From Ancistrus triradiatus (Eukaryota > Chordata > Actinopteri > Siluriformes > Loricariidae), in NCBI GenBank assembly GCA_025084515.1, contig JAJAGP010001482.1, positions 62,001 to 126,000 of the forward strand: 64,000 nucleotides of DNA, given 5' to 3'. The notes under the pieces are model-generated. The model saw nothing but the letters and a program-made list of their open reading frames with translations, was not told where the DNA came from and ran no database searches. Both the position numbers and the translations under genes were made by a program. Positions 21,406-32,369 of the stretch are shown one piece after another (positions within the stretch are counted from its first letter, which is position 1; each line of letters starts with the position of its first letter).

Positions 21406-22100
21406 ACTAATTTTGGTATTACAAAACCTGTAGCCCCATATATACAGTACATTTAAGGTAGAAGTACTTTTTGTAGTACCTTTGGCATTCGCCACAGAAG
21501 TTTCTCTTGAGTAATTTTACTCTTTATTGTCTCCTCCAACACTGAAAAGAAATTTACAACCTTGACCATGTTCCTGAGTTTCTGCCTTCTCGGTGCTTCG
21601 GAGTCTCAGCTCTCCTCCAGGGATGACCCCACATTACACATGACATAATTGTCACGCCATTCATTGTCTTAAGCACGTATTTATAAGCACAAAGCAGTAT
21701 TGTGGTTTTCCAAACTTGACACTTTTAATTTCCTTATATGTAAACAATGAGATCTATTGATAAAAGGTCTGAGTTGTCGTGTTTTGGTAATGCTGAGGGA
21801 GGCCCAGTAGAGAACATGAAGAACATGGCTAAAGCAGCTGGCCAGACGGTCCCAGAGTTCACGTCTCCAGGTGGAGAGACAATGGATCAGGTAGTTCTTT
21901 CCTAGTCACTGTGCTCACATTTTCTAATTTTCGCAGACGTGTCAACAAATGAGTCTTAGGTTTTCTTACTACAATGATTTATAAATGTTTTGATCACTGG
22001 GCTAGGTATTGATGTGGTTTTGCAAAGCAATTGGGCTCTTATGGGTAAGAACCCAAAAATCCAAATTGTGACATCCAAAATGATGCCTTTTTTTATAAAT
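21405..22100 (+). repeat. Duplicate of tigar intron 4-exon 5-intron 5
   Basis: Aligns with about 8400-9090 of the real tigar gene, including CCTGTAGCCCCATATATACA, CTTGACACTTTTAATTTC and the whole exon 5. It lies between the two fgf23-like copies. Confidence 0.88.
21785..21893 (+). pseudogene. Orphan duplicate of tigar exon 5
   Basis: It carries the GNAEGGPVENMKNMA to GGETMDQ codons and the GTAGTT donor of tigar exon 5. About ten bases including the TTTTTCAGAG acceptor have been lost, so it cannot be spliced in as the original is. Two amino-acid changes are visible: Gln to Lys after MA, and Pro to Ser in the PPGG motif. No other tigar exon lies nearby. Confidence 0.88.
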
Positions 22101-22123
22101 TTCGTAATTTTATGCATTATGTA

Positions 22124-23735
22124 CAGTGGTGTTTGAAAGTTTGTGAACCCTTTAGAATTTTTTATATTTCTACATACATATGGCTTAAAACAAAGAACCC
22201 CAGGGTAACGTCTAAGAAACTGAAGGCTTCTCTCACATTGGCTTCAATGTCACATAATGTTCATGAGTCCACTATCAGAAGAACACTGAACAACAATGGT
22301 GTGCACGGCAGGGTTGCAAGGAGAAAGCCACTGCTTTCCAAAAAGAACATTGCTGCTCGTCTGCAGTTTGCTAAAGATTATGTGGACCAGCCAGAAGGAT
22401 ATTGGAAGAATGTTTTGTGGACGGCTGAGACCAAAATATAACTTTTTGATTTAAAAGAAAAGTGTTATGTTTGGAGAAAGGAAAACACTGCATTTCACTT
22501 CTATGAAACATGGTGGTGGTAGTATCATGATTTTGGACTGTTTTGCTGAATCTGAGCCAAGACGGCTTGCCATCACTGATGGAACAATGAATTCTGTCCA
22601 TGAACTGAATCTCAAGATAAGGCAGGTCATGCAGCAAGACAACGACCCTACTCAATGTCTCTTGAGATTCAGTTCATGGACAGATGTCCTGACATTTTCC
22701 TTTAGAATTCTCTGATATTATTCAAAATTCATTGTTCCATCAATGATGGCAATGACGTCCTGGTCCAGATGCAGCAAAACAGCCCCAAACCATGATACTA
22801 CCACCACCATGTTTCACAAATGGAATAAGGTTCTTATGCTGGAATGCAGTGTTTTCCTTTCTCCAAACATAACGCTCTTCTTTTAAATCAAAAAGTTCTA
22901 TTTTGGTCTCATCCGTCCACAAAACTTTCTTCCAATAGCCTTCTGGCTTGTCCACATGATCTTTAGCAAACTGCAGACGAGCAGCAATGTTCTTTTTGGA
23001 GAGCAGTGGCTTTCTCCTTGCAACCCTGCCATGCACACCATTGTTGTTCAGTGTTCTTCTGATGGTGGACTCATGAACATTAACATTAGCCAATGTGAGA
23101 GAGGCCTTCAGTTGCTCAGAAGTTACCCTGAGGTCCTTTGTGACCTCACCAACTATTACACGCCTTGCTCTTGGAGTGATCTTTGTTGGTCGACCACTCC
23201 TGGGTAGGGTAACAATGGTCTTGAATTTCCTCCATTTGTACACAATCTGTCTGACTGTGGATTGATGGAGTCCAAACTCTTTAGAAATGGTTTTGTAACC
23301 TTTTCCGGCCTGATGAGCATCAACAACTCTTTTTCTGACTTCCTCAGAAATCTCCTTTGTTCGTGCCATGATACACTTCCACAAACATGTGTTGTGAAGA
23401 GCAGACTTTGATAGATCCCTGTTCTTTAAATAAAACAGGGTGCCGACTGACACCTGATTATCATCCCATTGATTGAAAACACCTGACTCTAATTTCACCT
23501 TTAGATCAACTGCTAATCTAGAGGTTCACATACTTTTCCCATTCACTAATATTGGATAATTTTTCTAAATAAATAAATGACCAAGTATAATATTTTTGTC
23601 TCGTTTGTTTAACTGGGTTCTCTTTATCTACTTTTAGGACTTGTGTGAAAATCTGATGATGTTTTAGGTCATATTTATGCAGAAATATAGAAAATTCTAA
23701 AGGGTTCACAAACTTTCAAGCACTTTTCTAGCTTT
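22124..23735 (-). mobile_element. Fold-back Tc1-like transposon
   Basis: Matching ends occur at both sides (GTTTGAAAGTTTGTGAACCC on the left, GGGTTCACAAACTTTCAAGC on the right). Inside, transposase sequence is on the plus strand from 22195 to 22655 and on the minus strand from 22657 to 23498, so the two parts form an imperfect inverted repeat of about 0.45 kb. The right part is a conventional Tc1 half; the left part is an inverted copy of the middle of the same gene. Confidence 0.85.
22740..23498 (-). pseudogene. Tc1/mariner transposase, C-terminally truncated
   Basis: The frame starts with a run-in and then MARTKEISEEVRKR, the usual start of a fish Tc1-like transposase. It has the paired helix-turn-helix DNA-binding region (GYKTISKEFGLHQSTVRQIV, then PRSGRPTKI as the GRPR-like hook), and catalytic-core words LWTDETKIEL and GGGSIMVWGCFA. 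It ends at GPGRHCHH, roughly 200 residues into a family that usually has about 340. The last part of the DDE core is missing, so it should be inactive. Confidence 0.88.
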
Positions 23736-23759
23736 TTTTGTTTGTTTGTTTTTTTGTTT

Positions 23760-24930
23760 GTGTACAATTTGAATCTGCAAAAAGTCAACAACTTGTGTGT
23801 GTATTTATTGGAGATAATACAAGTCTTTGTTTAGGCAGAATGCCACATCTGGAATCACAAGTCAGAAAGTCAACTTATCAGTGTTATCAGATCTGACCTA
23901 ATTTTATGTTGCAAGAGCTACAGTATGTAATTTTACCTGGCTATAACACTCTGGGGAATACCACCGGCAGAATTTGTAAATTTCTGCTCACAGATTTAAC
24001 TCTTTCCAGACGAGAACATAAAACAGCAAGCATGATACATGAGTCGAAAGTTTTATTTTATGTATCTTTTATAAACACGTGTATAAAAAATATAAAAAGA
24101 TATATAACACACATAAAAAACACACTTAAATAAATATTATTACTGTAAATACAAGTGTCCAGCACCATTTCACTAACATAAAGCAGGAATGCTAACATCT
24201 CCCATAAGAGCAAACAAACTGAATCTTTAAACCCAACATTGATAGGCAACTGTATACAACCTTCAACTACAATTCCAAGCAACAGATTTAGCATTTCTAC
24301 AAGACAGTAACTCTTCATAAAGAAACTACACTGTGTTAACAATCTCCAATCGTACTTAAATGTTAGCCCATTAAACCGGCTGAAAGGACAAAGCAGGAGC
24401 TGTGCTTAAACCAGTGATTCTCAAACGTTGTTTGGCATAACAAGTGACGTGAAATTATATATAGTTTTAAATTTCCAAGCCCCCACTTTGAGAAGCTGAT
24501 ATAATCTACTCAGAATCTGAGTTTTCTGTTGATCCTGTGCATTTCCATTGTTGGAGTTAGAGGACTATATGAAAGCAGTACCTCAAAAGGATCGTCCACT
24601 GAAGTAATAGTCTCCTTAAACACGTCAATGTTATGCGCCGGTTCACTTCTGTGCCTGTTTAATGCTCTCATGTGGGGATACTCAGATCCTAGAGGATCGG
24701 ATGGATCGGTGTGCCAACTGCGTCGCTTTCTACGAGCATCCTTCTTGTGATGTTTTACAAAGACAATATACAGATGTGATAAGTTATGAGAGTATCTGTT
24801 AGAATTAGTTTGCCGGAAACCGATCAGCACGTCGCCCCTGCAGGAGTGAAGCACGTCGTAGTGCCGATGTCGTCTGACATGGTAAAAATGACAGTCCTTA
24901 TTGGTGCCAGATACCTGGAGGTGAAAGAAC
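23760..24930 (-). repeat. Segmental duplication, 3' part, distal copy
   Basis: The partner of 15290-16365. It contains the intact exon 3 of the distal fgf23-like gene and its 3' flank. A TTTTATTTTATG segment at 24050 gives AATAAA on the minus strand about 450 bases past the stop, a candidate polyadenylation signal also present in the proximal copy near 15510. Confidence 0.85.
24510..24914 (-). CDS. fgf23: fgf23-like exon 3 with cleavage site
   Basis: 134 codons and a TGA stop, after TTCACCTCCAG. It holds KDCHFYHVRRHRHYDVLHS (FGF core end), a linker, the RRKRR/S basic site and a 69-residue C-terminal tail rich in Asp, Pro, Ser and His. In FGF23 the corresponding tail binds Klotho. Confidence 0.82.
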   Translation of the reverse strand, partial: VSGTNKDCHFYHVRRHRHYDVLHSCRGDVLIGFRQTNSNRYSHNLSHLYIVFVKHHKKDARRKRRSWHTDPSDPLGSEYPHMRALNRHRSEPAHNIDVFKETITSVDDPFEVLLSYSPLTPTMEMHRINRKLRF

Positions 24931-27295
24931 AAGACGACATGAGACAACCAGCACAATTAAGCTCGTCATTTCCATGATGCATGGCACAGATTAAAAACAG
25001 TGGTAGCTTGGTTCTCAACTACTTGGAAGTTGTTCTTGACACTTTTTGACAAGAAAAATTTGTCTCCACTCAACTTGTTTCAGATTCACAATAGCTCTTG
25101 TTTATTGATCTCCGCTATTGTGTTTTTCTTTATTCTTACATCTACAGTACTGTAGTCTTAGTGTAAATTGTGGTAGCCTAGCCGGTAAGGTACTGGACTA
25201 TGGACCAGAAGGTCCAGGGTTCAAATCCCACCTCTGCCAAGCTGCCACTGTTGGGTCCTTGAGCCCTTAACCCACAATTGCTTGGATTGTAAGACTGTAT
25301 CAATTGTAAGTTGCAGCCTAGCGGTTAAGGTACTGGACTATGGAACAAAAGGTCCAGGGTTCAAATCCCACCTCTGCCGAGCTGCCACTGTTGGGTCCTT
25401 TAGCAAGGCCCTTAGCGTCTGCTAAATGCTGTAAATGTAAATAAGTCTCCATGAATCCTATAAAGGTTACTACTGACAGACAACCGAAAGCGAAACAAGA
25501 AATTGAATGCCCCAGAACACAGGCTGCAGTTAGCATTAGCAGCTATGCTAATGCCCGGAGTTCACCAATAGAGTAAGTGCTTTTACTTTTCACTTTCAAT
25601 CCATTACTCACTAAATTACGTCAGAATTTTCAAAACTTATAAAATAAGCTTTGTGTTAATGTAGGTTAATGTAAGTGTTTTAAATACGAATGTACTCATC
25701 ATTACTGATCATAAGCTCCACTATTTTAGAGTATAGACCTCTCTACCAAACACTCGTTAAATTTTACAATCCATGATCCTTTAACTTATGATGGATTTGA
25801 CTGAACATATCCCCATAGTAAATCAGGTACCTGTACAGTACAACTCCATTAATGGATATAATACAGTGTGGATTTTCTGGGGTTCTGGAATGGATTTATT
25901 CAATTTACATTATTTCTTATGGGGAAAATTTGCTCAGTTCTCATCATTCATGTTAGAAGTACTTTATTATAAAATAAATAGCCTAGGTATTATAAATATA
26001 ATTTATTACATGGCCAAAAAACTTCTGCACCAAAATCATTAATATTTCCATTTTAATGTTTTAAACATCAATACTTTGCTACTTTGGCATTGTCCTCAAC
26101 CCAGATTTTAAAACTTCTCTGCTCCAATAATAATTCATGATTATTTTTTTAATCACATTGTGTGTTTTCATAATTACTTAAAATGATACAGAATGTATTA
26201 TTTTTATTCATATCTATACCATGTCTGAATATTTTTGAACAACATATTACTGTCTACTGCAACAGCCTATGATTTCTATAGCAAATTATTTGAAGGTAAC
26301 ACTTGTTTATGTCGTAACCATGGAAACAAAGACTAACAGAGGAGCACATGTCAGCCATGAGAGAAGAGAGACATTTTGATGTCTGGAAATGTGAGTAATG
26401 TAATCATGTATTCCTCCTGATCATAAAGCAGGTTTATGCAATGTCACTAGCATTTTCAGGAGTATTTTACATCAAAAATGAAATTATCATATTATTTATA
26501 TTTATTTAAAGTGCATCTTATACTAGCTGTTGACTAGCATTAGCAAATCCGTGACCTAGCGGCTTTTGTTCTCTGAAAAAAGTGAAAATTGTCAACCGCA
26601 AAACATCATTGCCAAAACTTTTAATTATTAATTATTAATAAATTAATTTCTATTTAGGTTTTATATAAGTTTAGTTGTAGCAAGATCAAATCTTTACTTT
26701 AAAGCAAATACACATCATCTTAAAATAATTAAAACAAAATTATTACAATTTTTATTTTTCACAATTTAAGATTGATGAATCACTCATAAATTAAAGTCCA
26801 TTTTCTGTGAATGGTACAGGGTAAATGCACTTAGTAAGTTATGCATCAATGGATCATTAATAACATTTGATTGTATTTCACTTACCAAGGTGTAAAACTG
26901 TCCTCTGGAGTCCATGCATAAGAACTTCTGACTTTCCAGTTTGAGCACTACGAAGCGGTGCCTACTTTTGTTCTTCTGGTAGATGATTTTTCCTGTGATT
27001 TGAGAGAAACGTCACCGATCTGTTCAGAACGCAATAACAATGATAAAAAGCATTCTTACGAAACCCCAGACCTACCATTAGAAACAGAGTGGATGATTTT
27101 CTGAAGTTCTTCTTTGCCCGTTTCCTCCATAAAGTTGTTTTCCATGAAGGTTTTTGTTTTGAGCCGCCTTGATGTTCCATCGTTGCCTGCCATGGCATTA
27201 GAGGCTGATAATGCCTGCTGCAGAGGATGGCATGTTCCTGCAGTGTAGAGTTTAAGAACAGCCCAACAAAGGAGAAGATTCGAGAGCATGGCCAT
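24510..27295 (-). CDS. fgf23: FGF23-like secreted growth factor, intact distal copy
   Basis: Three exons: 27076-27295, 26886-26992 and 24510-24914, with good AG/GT borders; intron 1 in phase 1 and intron 2 in phase 0 as in FGF genes. The product is 243 residues (FGF23 is about 250). Residues 1-22 look like a signal peptide (SNLLLCWAVLKLYTAGTC). Cys99 in FLCMDSRG and Cys117 in KDCHF have the 18-residue spacing of the FGF23 disulfide. RRKRR at 170-174 followed by Ser matches the FGF23 processing site in position. It lies between tigar and fgf6 on the minus strand, where FGF23 sits in vertebrates. FGF23 is a bone hormone controlling phosphate and vitamin D through FGFR and Klotho. The core is very divergent: the usual LEN/GYDVY segment reads RRHRHYDVL. 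Whether it works as FGF23 is inference; another FGF19-subfamily identity is possible. Confidence 0.78.
25165..25440 (+). repeat. Two head-to-tail Mermaid-like SINEs
   Basis: A nearly full head and body (TGTGGTAGCCTAGCCGGTAA to ATCAATTGTAAGTTG) is followed at once by a second head (GCAGCCTAGCGGTTAAGG) that is deleted between CAAGGCCCTTA and GCGTCTGCTAAATGC. They lie in intron 2 of the intact fgf23-like gene. Confidence 0.85.
25460..25845. repeat. Small inverted-repeat element relic
   Basis: Shares TTTCACTTTCAAT-CATTA and ATAAAATAAGCTTTGTGTTA blocks and the GTAAATCAGGTACCTGTACA end with the element at 31233-31702. It is a degenerate copy. Confidence 0.5.
26060..26775 (-). repeat. Intron repeat, copy 2
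   Basis: The partner of 19980-20745, lying in intron 2 of the intact fgf23-like gene. Confidence 0.8.
26886..26992 (-). CDS. fgf23: fgf23-like exon 2
   Basis: 107 bases, one codon longer than the 104 of a standard FGF middle exon. It encodes KIIYQKNKSRHRFVVLKLE and then SQKFLCMDSRGQFYTL, corresponding to the FVV...YLCMD.RGN region of FGF23. Acceptor AAATCACAG, donor GTAAGT. Confidence 0.85.
27076..27295 (-). CDS. fgf23: fgf23-like exon 1
   Basis: 73 codons plus one base, starting MAMLSNLLLCWAV. The donor is AATG|GTAGGT. A second ATG two codons on could also start translation. The part after the signal peptide (RRLKTKTFMDNNF/MENNF ... IIHSVSN) lines up only loosely with the first FGF beta strands. 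Confidence 0.8.
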
Positions 27296-27506
27296 TCTGA
27301 TGAGGGTTTGTGGTATAGAGATGTGGTACCTATCTGTGTCTTTTTATTTGTGTAAAGAAAGTGGTTCAAAGTTCTTATTTGGCTATTGAAATAAGAGAAG
27401 TGGCCCTGTCATTGGCCATATTCTGCTTGGAGGCGGAACCTGGAGCTGATGTAACTCACCTTACCCTGATGCAATGCCATCATGCAATGTCATGGTATAA
27501 CAGGTA
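27296..27506 (-). promoter_or_regulatory. Probable proximal upstream region of intact fgf23-like gene
   Basis: Unique sequence of about 210 bases between the start codon and an old Tc1 remnant. On the minus strand it has an inverted CCAAT (GGCCAATGAC near 27410) and an A/T-rich AAATAAAAAG near 27347. Most of it (about 27288-27472) is missing from the proximal copy. Transcription start is unknown. Confidence 0.4.
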
Positions 27507-29272
27507 CAGTGCTGCTGGAATTGTTCTATATTTCTGCATACATATGATCTACATCATCAGATTTCACACATGACCTAAAAGTACATAAGAGAACCCAATT
27601 AAACAAATAACATACTACTGGGTCATTGATTTATTGATCTAAATGATCCATTATTACATATCTGTGAGTGGAAAACGTATGTGGTGTGACTCCTTTGGGG
27701 AGCAATAACTGCAGTTAAACATTTCCAGTAACTCTTGATCATCAGCTGGGTGGGCCTTTACACCATTACCTCATACAGAACAACTTTAACTCTGGAATGG
27801 TGGGGGTTTCCTCACACAAACTGCTCGCTTCAGGTCGATCCACCACATTTTTATTGGACTAAGGTCATGATTTGACTTGGCAAAAACATTAAACATTAAC
27901 TATTTAACTTCCTTAACCATTCTTTGGCAGAATGATTTTTTGACTGTGTGTCTTGCTGCGTAATCCACATGCTCTAGGGATTCAGAATTTGCTGGTATAA
28001 TTCATAATTCATTGTTCCATCAGTCATGGCAGATGCTGCAAAGTGGGCTCAAACCATGATAGTACCACCACCATATTTCAGAAATGAGATAAGGTTCTTA
28101 TGCTGGGATGCAGAGTTTTCCTTTTTCCAGACTTAACGCTTCTCAGTTAAACCAAAACGTTTTGTTGTGGTATCATCAGTCCATAAAATGTGTTTCCAGT
28201 AGACCTCTGGCCTGTACACAATATTTACCAAACTGCAGACAGGTAGCAGTGTTCGATTTAGAGAGATTACATGAAATGAGAAGTTCATGTGAGGAAATTC
28301 CCACCAATCCAGAGTGGCTTTCTCCTTGCAACCCTGCCATGTACACCATTTTGTTTAGTATTCTCCTGATGGTGGATTCATGTACAGTAGCAATAGTGAG
28401 AGTAACAATACTAGAGTACAGTAGCAATAACGTGAGAGAGGCTTTTAGTTGGCATTTACCATTACAGACCTTGCTCTTAGAGTGATACTTTTACATTATA
28501 TAGCAGACACCCTTATCCAGAGCCACTTACAATTGATACAGTCTTAAAGTTCAAGCAACTGTGCGTTAAAGGCCTTGCTCAAGCAGCTTGGCAGAGATGG
28601 GATTTGAACCCAGAGCTTCTGGTCCACAGTCCAGTACCTTAACCGCTAGGCCACCACAGTTCCACACATACTTTTATGATATCTGTGACCCGCTCACAGA
28701 TATGTAATAAATACATAAAATGACCAAGTGTAATATTTTGACTCGAGGTCATTATCTACAGCAATGGGAAAAACTATCAACCTATCTACATGTATGGAAG
28801 CCATTCCATTGAAGTATCTGATAAGTGCAGCACAAACACACCTCATTCTACTTCATGAGATACTTATTAGGTGATCACCTGAACCAAATCTTATTTATTG
28901 AGGAAAAGTACAAGACACATGAAAGCTGTGATTGAACTATTGATTTCTGAACTTGTTATTATTATTAGTGTTTGAAAACACAGCATCATCTTTGTTATTT
29001 TGACCAGTAATCATTTTCGTGCGAATGAATGCTCTTGTCATTGGTGAAAATACATTATTTATTTGGAATTTGTAGAATTTATAAAATAAAACATATTCTA
29101 AGCTATATAATAAAAAAAAAATAGTATCTACAAATAGTAAAACCAGAGAAACTGATCATTTTGCATTGGTGTCTTAATTCTTTTCCAGAGCTGTACTTCC
29201 AGGATTGTGAAAATCAGATGTAAAAATCTAGAAAATTGGAAAGGGTTCACAAACTTTCAAGCACCGCTGTGT
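27507..29272 (-). mobile_element. Decayed Tc1-like transposon with a SINE inside
   Basis: The left end resembles the Tc1 terminal repeat (TTGTTCTATATTTCTGCATA) and the right end reads AAAGGGTTCACAAACTTTCA then CACCGCTGT. Transposase words on the minus strand are found between 28000 and 28490 but the frame is broken. A Mermaid-like SINE interrupts it at 28490-28665. Confidence 0.8.
28490..28665 (-). repeat. Mermaid-like SINE inside Tc1
   Basis: Minus orientation: starts TAGCAGACACCCTTATCCAG, ends GCTAGGCCACCACAGTTC. It splits the Tc1 transposase just after the CTTGCTCTTAGAGTGAT segment. Confidence 0.85.
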
Positions 29273-31230
29273 GTAAAATTTACAGGTGACGTTTGTAGTA
29301 GTTAACCTTTATGGAAACACCTGGGGTGTGAAAAGATTTCTTGGAATACTTTCTTATATATTGAAACAGCACTTCAAAGTCACCCTAAACCTTATAGACT
29401 TGTGTTTTATATGCAGTGAACACTGTCAGAATTCATCTGACTGAGCAGACTAGTCAAAATGTTCAAACTGTGACTGCAGTCTTGCTTTTTGTGCCTTCTA
29501 TCTGGGACGGACAACACAAAGGCACAAATGGGCATGTCTGAAGGAGTTGAACAGATGGACGTTATCATCCCTTATTACTTGTAACAGCGACCCTACCCAG
29601 CTGTGCAATTACCTGGCACCTAATTCAGGGAATTCCAGGATAGACTCTGGACCCTGACCAGGATAAACAACAAAAAACATTGGTACTAATATGGAGTTTG
29701 TACCATTTGCTGATACACAGCACACCCTTCTGACAAGGCTTCCTACTAGATTTTGTTGATGATGTTACAAATCATCTTGTTGGAGTTGTCATGGTTAGAC
29801 TCACTGAATAGTTCAGTACAACCACTGTTTGTCTAACGAGATCCCATGTCTTGTATGCTTTCATATTATGAACCAGAAATAACAGACATAGAATTAAAGA
29901 GATGTCTACATACTTTGGGCCAAACAGAGTATGAGTTCCTTCCAAGGCACAAAATCCCTGATGTAAGGAAACGTCAGCCTAAGGCTATATAAACATGTAT
30001 ATTATGTTATTTTATGTTAAATGACATGAGCTGACTGGTTAAAGTGCAAATGCAGTGTTTGCTGATCTCTCTTATAGAAAAGGATGAACATTTGAGATAT
30101 TTGTGTCTTGTGGCTGTTTTTTGCTCCATAAAATTTACATGATCAAATACAGGCTGAGCAACACTGATCCAAGGGGATATGGGCATACAAATATTTTGAA
30201 ATATCCAACTGATATTGTAAATTACTGTAAATTAGATGCTTCTGTGCCTTTATTGTTGTCCCACTGACATTCTGCCGCATCAGAGGACAGAAAAAAAAAA
30301 AATGTATTACTAAATGAAAGTACTTATACAAGTATAGTATGTATGAAGTATGAAGTTACTTATATAAGTACATATTTAAAGTATTAAGGTTTTAAAGTCC
30401 CTTGAAGCCACACTTTATTAACCTGTGTATTATATTTAAATAACTTTATCAGAATCACTCACTAAGCAGACTTGAGTGAGTTGAAAAACGGCTACTGAAG
30501 CATTTTCATTCATTCTAGAAAAAAAAAACACCGCAGGGGCACCTAAAAAACCACAAAAGAAAATCAGGGATTGTCTGGAACACGTGACTTGTTATTGCAT
30601 CATACAATCTAAGACTCAGTCACACAGGCTGAGCAAACACTGGTTCCCAAGGGAATTGAGAATGGAGATATTGAGCAATATGCTTTTCAAAGAATATGGA
30701 TGCTAATGAGACAACAGTAAACTTTATCTGTGCCTTTTTTTCCTGATATTATGTTACGGAAATTCCATCCATGTCAACGCAGTTTGATATCCAAGATCAA
30801 ACTGTTCAAACCCAACATTGGGTGACTAATCTTTCAAGCAAATTAAAATCTTGTTTGGGCAGCATCTGTAGCTGAGCGGTTCGAACCAGCAGGGAAACAG
30901 AAGTTCCCTAAAAGCTGGGTTCAAAACTCGGTAAGGGCTTTGCAACTTGAAGGCCGGGTGGTGTGGTTAGGGAAAAGTTCTGATGACTGGCCTGCACCCA
31001 GAGAATTCGGAACAGGTTCTGGACCAACGGTAAAAAACAGGGATGCCTGAGCCCCTCCAGGGATAGTTTTCCGAGCCCCCACAATCCTGACCAGAAAAAA
31101 AGCAGAGAGTTAAATGTCCACAAGTATTTTCCATCCTTAGAATTCCATTGAGAGTACCAATGGTTTATGCTCAGTTCTTAAATCTCATTTCAGTGTTCTT
31201 CATTGGGCAGAGGTGCTACTAACAGTACTA
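29273..31230. other. No recognised gene
   Basis: A/T-rich intergenic sequence with scattered, weak SINE-like relics (about 29560-29680 and 30860-31100, both with a CTGCACCCAGAGAATTC/CAGGATAAAC type of wording). No exon was recognised. Confidence 0.5.
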
Positions 31231-31232
31231 GT

Positions 31233-31702
31233 GTACAGGTACTCCCCATTTTATTTCGACTTTACTATGGGAATCTGACAACACACATTCCGCAGAAACC
31301 ATTCTCTATTTTTTTTATTTCCTTGGCAAGCGACACACAGTATAAACTCCCCTGCACTCTCCCGTGCTAAATGACGAACGAAATCAGCAGTTGCATGAAG
31401 TAGGGAGGCACATGGCTGGAGTGATGAACATGGGAGATGGAGTGAAGAAAAGCCTTAGTTATGATAATAATCTTTTTGTTTTCACTTTCAATACATTATT
31501 CAATAAGTTGCATGAGAAATCAACACTTTACTATAAAATAAGCTTTATGTTAATGATTTTGCCCAAATGTAGTTAAATGTTAGTGTTTTAAGCATGTTTA
31601 AGGTAGGTTATGCTATATACAGTATATATTAAACTCCTCCGCTTACAGTACATTGAACTTACGATGGGAGCGTTTCCCCATCGTAAATCGGGGAGCACCT
31701 GT
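31233..31702. mobile_element. Small inverted-repeat DNA element
   Basis: The left end TACAGGTACTCCCC and the right end GGGGAGCACCTGTA are inverted relative to each other, about 470 bases apart, with no coding capacity. A degenerate relative is at 25460-25845. Confidence 0.65.
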
Positions 31703-31990
31703 ATTGAATGTGTACAGTATATGGGACTGTAGGTTGTAGTAATACCACGAATGACCTGTAGATGGCACCCTATATATGGGCGTACTTTTCCTCAGTTCAG
31801 TAAGTATGGGATGATCTCATCTAACAGAATCTTACTTGAAAATCATCATCAGTATGAATTTGCACTGTAGTCATTAAATATGTAGTCAATAAATGTGTTA
31901 GTGGTCTTACCTCAGAGTCTGCTTCATTATTTTTACAAGAACATATTTAGAGCTTTAAGGAGAGTTTAAAAAGCAGAATAAATACTTTAA
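31690..31990 (-). repeat. Inverse copy of the tigar intron 4 repeat
   Basis: Reverse complement matches 8160-8440 (ATTCTGTTAGATGA, TGCCATCTACAGGTCAT, AGCTCTAAATATGTTCT). Confidence 0.6.
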
Positions 31991-32160
31991 TTAATAACCA
32001 AAGTCAAGCATTCAGAAGTAAATATTATTCAGAAATATTTACTTACTGTATACGTTTATTAAAAAAACAAGTTATAGACAATTATGCCAACAAATGTAGG
32101 GCAACTTAAATATGTTCAATACTTTACAATTTGTCAATGGTATGAGTAGAAAATAAAATT

Positions 32161-32358
32161 TCTGTGGTAGCCTAGCGGTTAAGGTACTGGACTTTGGACC
32201 AGAAGGTCCGGGGTTCAAATCCCACCTCTGCCAAGCTGCCACTGTTGGATCCTTGAGCAAGACCCTTAACCCACAATTGCTTGGATTGTAAGACTGTACC
32301 AATTGTAAGTCGCTCTGGATAAGGGCGTCTGCTAAATGCTGTAAATGTAAATGTAAAA
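32161..32358 (+). repeat. Mermaid-like SINE, near full length
   Basis: From CTGTGGTAGCCTAGCGGTTA to the GGGCGTCTGCTAAATGCTGT and GTAAATGTAAATGT tail. One of the best preserved copies here. Confidence 0.9.
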
Positions 32359-32369
32359 TGTGTGCCTGA

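Noticed and set aside
32161..32240. tRNA-like gene (A and B box words)
   Set aside because: This and about a dozen similar sequences are heads of SINEs with the same body and tail; the acceptor stem does not form a proper tRNA.
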